Made by a program: the position numbers and the translations under genes
The notes under the pieces: generated by a model
Told to the model about the DNA's origin: nothing
Seen by the model: the letters and a program-made list of their open reading frames with translations, nothing else
Database searches by the model: none
Shown: positions 59,062 to 64,000 of the stretch, one piece after another
Position numbering within the stretch: the stretch's first letter is position 1
Layout of the letters: every line of letters starts with the position of its first letter
Assembly (NCBI RefSeq): GCF_003350925.1
Contig: NZ_KZ857176.1
Span: 124,001 to 188,000 of the forward strand
Length of the DNA stretch: 64,000 nt
From: Dyella tabacisoli
GTDB taxonomy: Bacteria; Pseudomonadota; Gammaproteobacteria; Xanthomonadales; Rhodanobacteraceae
Direction: 5' to 3'

Positions 59062-59883
59062 ATGGCATTAATTACCCACAAGCCGACCTCCCCCGGGCGC
59101 CGCGACGCAGTAAGCGTACGTACGCCTGGCCTGCATAAGGGCGCGCCGTTCGCGGCGTTGACCGAATCGCAGTCCAAAACCGGCGGTCGCAATCACTACG
59201 GTCGTATCACCGTTCGCCACCAGGGCGGCGGTCACAAGCAGCGTTACCGCATCATCGACTTCAAGCGCGATAAAGAAAGCATCGCGGCGAAAGTTGAGCG
59301 TATCGAGTACGATCCGAACCGCACCGCACACATCGCACTGCTGTGCTATGCCGACGGTGAGCGTCGTTACATCATCGCGCCCAAGGGCGTGCAGGTGGGC
59401 GATCGCCTGGTCTCGGGCACCGATGCTCCGATCAAGGCTGGTAACTGCCTGCCGCTGCGCAATATCCCGGTCGGTAGCACCATTCATTGCATCGAGATGA
59501 AGCCAGGCAAGGGCGCGCAGATTGCTCGCAGTGCCGGTGCCTCGGTGCAGTTGGTTGCTCGCGAAACCGGTTATGCCACGCTGCGTCTTCGCTCTGGCGA
59601 AATGCGTCGCGTACCCGTTGATTGCCGCGCCACCATCGGTGAAGTCGGCAACAGCGAGCACAGCCTCAAGAAGCTCGGCAAAGCCGGCGCCAAGCGTTGG
59701 CTGGGTATCCGTCCCACCGTTCGTGGTGTGGTGATGAACCCGGTCGACCATCCGCATGGTGGTGGTGAAGGCAAGACTTCTGGTGGCCGTCACCCGGTTA
59801 GCCCATGGGGCACGCCGGCCAAGGGCTACAAGACCCGTAACAACAAGCGCACACAGCAGTTCATTGTGCGTCGTCGCAAATAA
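59062..59883 (+). CDS. rplB: 50S ribosomal protein L2
   Basis: The 273-residue protein has [22 protein letters not shown] split over two motifs, the GDRLVSG segment, and the C-terminal [26 protein letters not shown] stretch with the essential His ([11 protein letters not shown]). It is needed for subunit joining and the peptidyl-transferase centre. Confidence 0.98.
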   Translation: MALITHKPTSPGRRDAVSVRTPGLHKGAPFAALTESQSKTGGRNHYGRITVRHQGGGHKQRYRIIDFKRDKESIAAKVERIEYDPNRTAHIALLCYADGERRYIIAPKGVQVGDRLVSGTDAPIKAGNCLPLRNIPVGSTIHCIEMKPGKGAQIARSAGASVQLVARETGYATLRLRSGEMRRVPVDCRATIGEVGNSEHSLKKLGKAGAKRWLGIRPTVRGVVMNPVDHPHGGGEGKTSGGRHPVSPWGTPAKGYKTRNNKRTQQFIVRRRK

Positions 59884-59895
59884 CCGGAAACCGAC

Positions 59896-60168
59896 ATGCC
59901 GCGTTCTTTAAAGAAAGGTCCGTTCGTCGACCTTCACCTCGTGAAGAAGGTGGAAGCTGCGGTTTCCACTAACAACAAGCGTCCGATCAAAACCTGGTCG
60001 CGTCGTTCCATGATCCTGCCAGAAATGGTTGGGTTGACCATCGCCATCCACAACGGTCGCCAGCACGTGCCGGTACTCGTCAACGAGAATATGGTCGGGC
60101 ATAAGCTCGGCGAATTCGCAGTGACGCGTACTTTCAAGGGCCATGGCGGCGATAAGAAGGGCAAGTGA
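59896..60168 (+). CDS. rpsS: 30S ribosomal protein S19
   Basis: The 90-residue protein starts [20 protein letters not shown] and has [23 protein letters not shown]. It contacts the subunit bridge in the 30S head. Its TGA stop overlaps the rplV ATG (TGATG). Confidence 0.98.
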   Translation: MPRSLKKGPFVDLHLVKKVEAAVSTNNKRPIKTWSRRSMILPEMVGLTIAIHNGRQHVPVLVNENMVGHKLGEFAVTRTFKGHGGDKKGK

Positions 60169-60503
60169 TGAGCACAGAAGCCAAAGCGATCCTGCGCAGC
60201 GCCCGCATTTCGGCGCAGAAGGCACGCCTGGTTGCTGACCTGGTCCGCGGTTTACCCGTGGGCCGTGCCAGCGACGTGCTCCAATTCACCAACAAAAAGG
60301 CCGCGCTCCTTGTTCGCAAGGTGCTGCTGTCAGCCGTCGCCAACGCCGAGAACAATCTCGGTGCCGATGTCGACGAGCTGAAGGTCTCGAGCATCTTCGT
60401 GGATGAAGGTCCGGCCATGAAGCGCATGTACGCCCGCGCCAAAGGCCGCGGTTCGCGCATCTTGAAGCGCACCAGCCACATCACTGTGGTTGTTGGCAAC
60501 TGA
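60168..60503 (+). CDS. rplV: 50S ribosomal protein L22
   Basis: The 111-residue tunnel protein ([42 protein letters not shown]) has the long beta-hairpin that reaches the exit tunnel. The start at 60168 overlaps the rpsS stop by one base, indicating coupling. Confidence 0.98.
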   Translation: MSTEAKAILRSARISAQKARLVADLVRGLPVGRASDVLQFTNKKAALLVRKVLLSAVANAENNLGADVDELKVSSIFVDEGPAMKRMYARAKGRGSRILKRTSHITVVVGN

Positions 60504-60518
60504 CTGGGGACGTAGACG

Positions 60519-61271
60519 ATGGGTCATAAAGTTCATCCCACCGGTATCCGCCTCGGCATTGCCAAGGACTGGAACTCGAAGTGGTACGCCAATAAAGGCG
60601 ATTACGCCAAGTATCTCGCGGCCGATTTGAAGGTCCGTGAAATGCTCCGCAAGAAGCTGGCTCAGGCCGGCATCTCGAAAATCCTGATCGAGCGTCCGGC
60701 TAAAACCGCACGCGTGACGATTCACACCGCCCGTCCGGGCGTGGTGATCGGCAAGAAGGGTGAGGATATCGAGAAGCTGCGTAAAGAAGTCAGCCAGCTG
60801 ATGGGCGTTCCGGCGCACATCAACGTCAGCGAAGTGCGCAAGCCTGAGCTCGACGCGCAGCTGGTTGCCGAATCGATCGCGCAGCAGCTCGAGCGTCGCA
60901 TCATGTTCCGCCGCGCCATGAAGCGCTCGGTCGGTAATGCGATGCGCCTCGGTGCCCTGGGTATCAAAATCAACGTCTCCGGCCGCCTGAACGGTGCCGA
61001 GATCGCTCGTTCTGAATGGAGCCGCGAAGGTCGCGTGCCGCTGCATACGCTGCGTGCCGACATCGACTACGGCTTTGCCGAGGCGAAGACCACCTACGGC
61101 ATCATCGGCATCAAGGTGTGGATCTATAAGGGCGAGATCTTCGATCTGGCTCAGGCCGCCCAAGAGTCGAAAGACGAGCAATCGCAGCCGCGCCGCGAAG
61201 GTGGCGAAGGTCGTCGTGGTGATTCGCGTCGCGAGGGCGGTGAAGGCCGTCGCGAGCGGACGGCGAAGTAA
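60519..61271 (+). CDS. rpsC: 30S ribosomal protein S3
   Basis: The 250-residue protein has [23 protein letters not shown] at the start (split motif GIRLGI...WNSKWYA), the KH-domain [15 protein letters not shown], and an S3 C-terminal domain. A basic, low-complexity tail ([17 protein letters not shown]) extends it beyond the usual length of about 233. It forms the mRNA entry helicase region. Confidence 0.98.
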   Translation: MGHKVHPTGIRLGIAKDWNSKWYANKGDYAKYLAADLKVREMLRKKLAQAGISKILIERPAKTARVTIHTARPGVVIGKKGEDIEKLRKEVSQLMGVPAHINVSEVRKPELDAQLVAESIAQQLERRIMFRRAMKRSVGNAMRLGALGIKINVSGRLNGAEIARSEWSREGRVPLHTLRADIDYGFAEAKTTYGIIGIKVWIYKGEIFDLAQAAQESKDEQSQPRREGGEGRRGDSRREGGEGRRERTAK

Positions 61272-61282
61272 GGAGAGTTGCC

Positions 61283-61696
61283 ATGTTGCAACCTAAACGA
61301 ACCAAATATCGTAAGCAGTTCAAGGGCCGTAACGACGGCTTGGCACAGTGCGCGAACGTCGTCAGCTTTGGCGAATACGGCCTGAAGTCCACCATGACCG
61401 GCGCGCTTACCGCGCGTCAGATCGAGGCTGGTCGTCGTTGCATCACCCGTTTCGTGAAGCGTGGTGGCAAGTTGTGGATCCGTGTGTTCCCCGACAAGCC
61501 GATCACCAAGAAGCCAATCGAAGTCCGCATGGGCGCCGGTAAGGGTGGTGTGGAGTTCTGGGTCGCGCTGGTTCAGCCCGGCCGTATGGTGTACGAAATC
61601 GAAGGCGTCGATGAGCCGACTGCACGCGAGGCGTTCCGCCTTGCTGCTGCCAAGCTCCCGGTGCAGACCCAGTTTGTGACCAGGGCGGTGATGTGA
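61283..61696 (+). CDS. rplP: 50S ribosomal protein L16
   Basis: The 137-residue protein has [41 protein letters not shown]-type motifs ([13 protein letters not shown]) and [19 protein letters not shown]. It sits near the A site, helping tRNA accommodation. Its stop overlaps the rpmC start (TGATG). Confidence 0.98.
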   Translation: MLQPKRTKYRKQFKGRNDGLAQCANVVSFGEYGLKSTMTGALTARQIEAGRRCITRFVKRGGKLWIRVFPDKPITKKPIEVRMGAGKGGVEFWVALVQPGRMVYEIEGVDEPTAREAFRLAAAKLPVQTQFVTRAVM

Positions 61697-61890
61697 TGGC
61701 CACCAAAGCGATCAATACGATCAAAGACAAGTCGGCCGACGAGCTGAAACAGCATCTGCTGGACCTGCGCAAGGAGCAATTCAACTTGCGTATGCAGAAA
61801 GGCACCGGCCAGCTCAACCAGCCGCACCAACTGCGCCGTGTACGGCGCGACATTGCCCGCACGAAGTTTGTGCTCGGCGGCAAGAAGTAA
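61696..61890 (+). CDS. rpmC: 50S ribosomal protein L29
   Basis: The 64-residue helical-hairpin protein ([34 protein letters not shown]) lies near the exit tunnel beside L23. It is translationally coupled to rplP through TGATG at 61694-61698. Confidence 0.97.
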   Translation: MATKAINTIKDKSADELKQHLLDLRKEQFNLRMQKGTGQLNQPHQLRRVRRDIARTKFVLGGKK

Positions 61891-61902
61891 GGGACGGCGG
61901 AT

Positions 61903-62163
61903 ATGAGCGATAACCAAAAACAGACGCGGACCCTCGAGGGTCGTGTCACCAGCAACAAAATGGACAAGACGGTCACCGTTTTGATCGAGCGTCAGGTTCA
62001 GCATTGGCTGCTCGGCAAAATCATTCGCCGTTCGACCAAGTTGCATGCGCAGGACGATCTGGGCGCGAACGAGGGTGACCTCGTCCGCATCGCAGAATGC
62101 CGTCCTTTGTCCAAGACCAAGCATCACCGCGTGGTCGAAATCATCACGCGCGCCAGCGTCTAA
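61903..62163 (+). CDS. rpsQ: 30S ribosomal protein S17
   Basis: The 86-residue OB-fold protein has [52 protein letters not shown]-type motifs ([19 protein letters not shown]). It is the last gene of the classic S10 operon; rplN follows after only 15 bp, so S10 and spc run on. Confidence 0.97.
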   Translation: MSDNQKQTRTLEGRVTSNKMDKTVTVLIERQVQHWLLGKIIRRSTKLHAQDDLGANEGDLVRIAECRPLSKTKHHRVVEIITRASV

Positions 62164-62178
62164 GGGGAGGGTGCAGAA

Positions 62179-62547
62179 ATGATTCAGATGCAAAGCACGC
62201 TTTCCGCAGCGGACAACAGCGGCGCGAAGGAATTGATGTGCATCAAGGTGCTCGGTGGCTCCAAGCGCCGTTACGCCGGCATCGGTGATGTCATCAAAGT
62301 CACCGTGAAAGATGCGATTCCGCGTGGCAAGGTAAAGAAGGGTGAGGTGTACAACGCCGTGGTGGTTCGTACCGCCAAGGGTGTGCGCCGTCCGGATGGC
62401 TCGCTGATCCGTTTCGACGGGAATGCAGCGGTGCTCCTCAATAACAAGCTCGAGCCGATCGGTACCCGTATTTTCGGGCCGGTTACCCGCGAGCTGCGCA
62501 GCGAGAAGTTCATGAAGATCGTCTCCCTCGCGCCCGAAGTGCTCTGA
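62179..62547 (+). CDS. rplN: 50S ribosomal protein L14
   Basis: The 122-residue protein ([52 protein letters not shown]) is the first gene of the classic spc operon. It forms inter-subunit bridges and binds the silencing factor RsfS in relatives. Confidence 0.98.
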   Translation: MIQMQSTLSAADNSGAKELMCIKVLGGSKRRYAGIGDVIKVTVKDAIPRGKVKKGEVYNAVVVRTAKGVRRPDGSLIRFDGNAAVLLNNKLEPIGTRIFGPVTRELRSEKFMKIVSLAPEVL

Positions 62548-62560
62548 GCGGAGACCAGAC

Positions 62561-62875
62561 ATGAACCGTATCCGCAAAGGTGATCAGGTCCTCGTGATCA
62601 CCGGTAAAAACAAAGGTCAGCGCGGCGACGTGCTGCGCGTTGATGGCGATCGCGTGTTCGTCTCCAACGTGAACCTGATCAAGCGCCACACCAAGCCGAA
62701 TCCGCAAGCCAACCAGGCCGGCGGCATCGTTGAGCGTGAGGCTTCGATCCATATCTCTAATGTGCAGCTGTTCAACCCCGCCACGAACAAGGGTGAGCGC
62801 GTCGGTATCAAAACGCTTGAAGACAAGCGCAAGGTCCGCGTGTTCCGTTCGTCTGGCGAGGTCGTGGACGCGTAA
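62561..62875 (+). CDS. rplX: 50S ribosomal protein L24
   Basis: The 104-residue protein has a KOW motif ([21 protein letters not shown]) and [28 protein letters not shown]-type features ([11 protein letters not shown]). It starts assembly of the 50S 5' domain. Confidence 0.98.
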   Translation: MNRIRKGDQVLVITGKNKGQRGDVLRVDGDRVFVSNVNLIKRHTKPNPQANQAGGIVEREASIHISNVQLFNPATNKGERVGIKTLEDKRKVRVFRSSGEVVDA

Positions 62876-62886
62876 GGAACACGATC

Positions 62887-63426
62887 ATGACGCGCCTTGA
62901 AACGTTTTATAAAGAACAGGTAATGCAGAAGCTCACTGAGCGCTTCGGTTACCAGAATGTGATGCAGGTTCCCCGCATCACCAAGATCACGCTGAACATG
63001 GGCGTGGGCGAAGCTGCGGGCAATAAGAAAGTGCTCGAGAACGCCGTGGCTGACATGGCCAAGATCGCCGGTCAGAAGCCGATCACGACCAAGGCGCGCG
63101 TATCCGTCGCCTCGTTCAAGATCCGCGATGGTTGGCCGATCGGCTGCAAGGTCACCTTGCGTCGCGCCCAGATGTGGGAGTTCCTCGACCGCCTGATTAA
63201 CATCTCGCTGCCGCGTACTCGCGACTTCCGTGGTGTCTCTGGTCGTGCTTTCGACGGTCGTGGCAACTACAACTTCGGCGTTCGGGAACAGATCATCTTC
63301 CCGGAAATCGACTTCGATCAGATCGACGCCGTGCGCGGTATGGATATTTCCATCACCACCACCGCCAAGACCGACGAAGAAGCCAAAGCGCTGCTGGAAG
63401 CCTTCAGCTTCCCGTTCCGCAACTGA
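62887..63426 (+). CDS. rplE: 50S ribosomal protein L5
   Basis: The 179-residue 5S-rRNA-binding protein has [39 protein letters not shown]-type motifs and [19 protein letters not shown]. It forms part of the central protuberance. In E. coli the S8 repressor site lies at the start of this gene; no test of that site was possible here. Confidence 0.98.
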   Translation: MTRLETFYKEQVMQKLTERFGYQNVMQVPRITKITLNMGVGEAAGNKKVLENAVADMAKIAGQKPITTKARVSVASFKIRDGWPIGCKVTLRRAQMWEFLDRLINISLPRTRDFRGVSGRAFDGRGNYNFGVREQIIFPEIDFDQIDAVRGMDISITTTAKTDEEAKALLEAFSFPFRN

Positions 63427-63442
63427 TAGACGCGAGAGACCC

Positions 63443-63748
63443 ATGGCTAAGACATCGATGGTGAACCGCGATATCAAGCGGACCAAAATCGTCAAGAAGT
63501 ACGCCACCAAGCGTGCAGAACTGAAAGCAACCGTGCTGAGCCCCAACTCCTCCTACGAGGAGAAGATGGAAGCCCAGACCAAGTTGCAGAAGCTGCCGCG
63601 TGACGCCAGCCCAGTCCGTCAGCGTAACCGCTGCGTATTGTCCGGTCGTTCGCGTGGTGTGTACCGTAAGTTCGGCCTTGGCCGTAACAAGCTGCGTGAA
63701 GCTACCATGCGCGGCGATGTTCCCGGTCTGCGTAAGGCTAGCTGGTAA
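63443..63748 (+). CDS. rpsN: 30S ribosomal protein S14 (zinc-free form)
   Basis: The 101-residue protein is the long type, without CxxC zinc motifs ([12 protein letters not shown]-type segment [20 protein letters not shown]). It has [14 protein letters not shown] and ends GLRKASW. It binds the 30S head beside S10 and S3. The ATG at 63443 follows GAGAG. A 227-bp structured gap separates it from rpsH, unusual for this operon. Confidence 0.98.
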   Translation: MAKTSMVNRDIKRTKIVKKYATKRAELKATVLSPNSSYEEKMEAQTKLQKLPRDASPVRQRNRCVLSGRSRGVYRKFGLGRNKLREATMRGDVPGLRKASW

Positions 63749-63765
63749 TAGATTTGCCCAACATA

Positions 63766-63842
63766 CATCCGCGGCATTTCGATGCCGCGGATGAGAACGG
63801 CGGTTGCTCGGCAGCGAGCAGCCGTTGATGCGATTACGCATC
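63766..63842 (+). terminator. Three consecutive hairpins in the rpsN-rpsH gap
   Basis: A perfect 12-bp stem (CATCCGCGGCAT-TTCG-ATGCCGCGGATG, 63766-63793) is followed by a bulged 12-bp stem (AACGGC...TGCTCG / CGAGCA-GCCGTT, 63796-63826) and a 6-bp stem (GATGCG-ATTA-CGCATC, 63827-63842). No T-run follows, so they may be a Rho-type stop, a processing site or a protein-binding leader. Confidence 0.6.
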
Positions 63843-63846
63843 GATA

Positions 63847-63876
63847 TTCGCAAAACAGGAAACAAGCTGTTATAGT
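63847..63876 (+). promoter_or_regulatory. Possible internal promoter before rpsH
   Basis: TTCGCA (63847-63852), 18 bp and TATAGT (63871-63876) followed by GC-rich CGGCGG. The -35 match is weak. It would restart transcription of the second half of the spc cluster. Confidence 0.4.
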
Positions 63877-63975
63877 CGGCGGTCTGCGTAAAGCAGGTCG
63901 GCGGCTTTGCCGGCTCACAATTTAAAATTGATTTCCGGTTTTATCGGATATCGGTGCACTCTGAAGGATGTTTTC

Positions 63976-64000
63976 ATGAGCATGACTGATCCCATCGCCG
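63976..64000 (+). CDS. rpsH: 30S ribosomal protein S8 (5' end only)
   Basis: The last 25 bases encode MSMTDPIA, the conserved start of S8, with AAGGA 7 nt before the ATG at 63976. The remainder lies outside the window. In E. coli S8 binds its own mRNA to repress the spc operon. Confidence 0.88.

Overview
The window looks like a gammaproteobacterial chromosome of the Xanthomonadales, most likely Rhodanobacteraceae (Dyella, Rhodanobacter, Luteibacter or Frateuria type). This is inferred from GC-rich coding sequence, four TonB-dependent receptors in 21 kb, a Fiu/PiuC/Sel1 iron locus, and the gammaproteobacterial gene orders hemA-TPR-lolB-ispE-tRNA-prs-rplY-pth-ychF and tRNA-tuf-secE-nusG-rplK...rpoBC-str-S10-spc. 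No rRNA, phage, IS transposase or CRISPR array was seen.  Region 1 (1-24.4 kb) is accessory and envelope-related. It holds a partial TonB receptor, a DUF1835-type protein, an exported Rid-family protein overlapping an M28 lipoprotein peptidase, two tandem TonB receptors behind a leader with two cysteine-rich mini-ORFs, and a folded intergenic repeat. These are followed by a rhomboid protease, an amino-acid permease convergent with a YgeA-type racemase, RapA, a Fur-box-associated siderophore receptor with PiuC and a Sel1 protein, PPK2, and a TPR/GT41 O-GlcNAc-transferase-like protein.  Region 2 (24.4-38 kb) holds conserved housekeeping genes. prfA and hemA lie on the minus strand. Divergent from them are a TPR lipoprotein, lolB, an ispE fused to an acetyltransferase domain, tRNA-Gln, prs, rplY, pth and ychF. 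A membrane protein, a PEP-mutase-family enzyme, a GNAT, a short element with terminal inverted repeats and a hotdog thioesterase follow. 7-bp repeats in inverted pairs sit at lolB/ispE, pth/ychF and again at rplL/rpoB.  Region 3 (38-64 kb) is the information-processing block: tRNA-Tyr-Gly-Thr, tuf copy 1, tRNA-Trp, secE-nusG, rplKA, rplJL, rpoBC, rpsL-rpsG-fusA-tuf copy 2, then rpsJ through rpsN and the first bases of rpsH. The str and S10 operons share a hairpin motif upstream of their promoters and a similar leader hairpin. The spc cluster is interrupted by a 227-bp structured gap before rpsH.  The most unusual points are the polycysteine mini-ORFs ahead of the TonB receptors, the GNAT-IspE fusion, the terminal-inverted-repeat element at 37.2-37.5 kb that supplies the stop codon of its neighbour, the shared str/S10 regulatory motif, and the heptamer repeat pairs that extend into coding ends.
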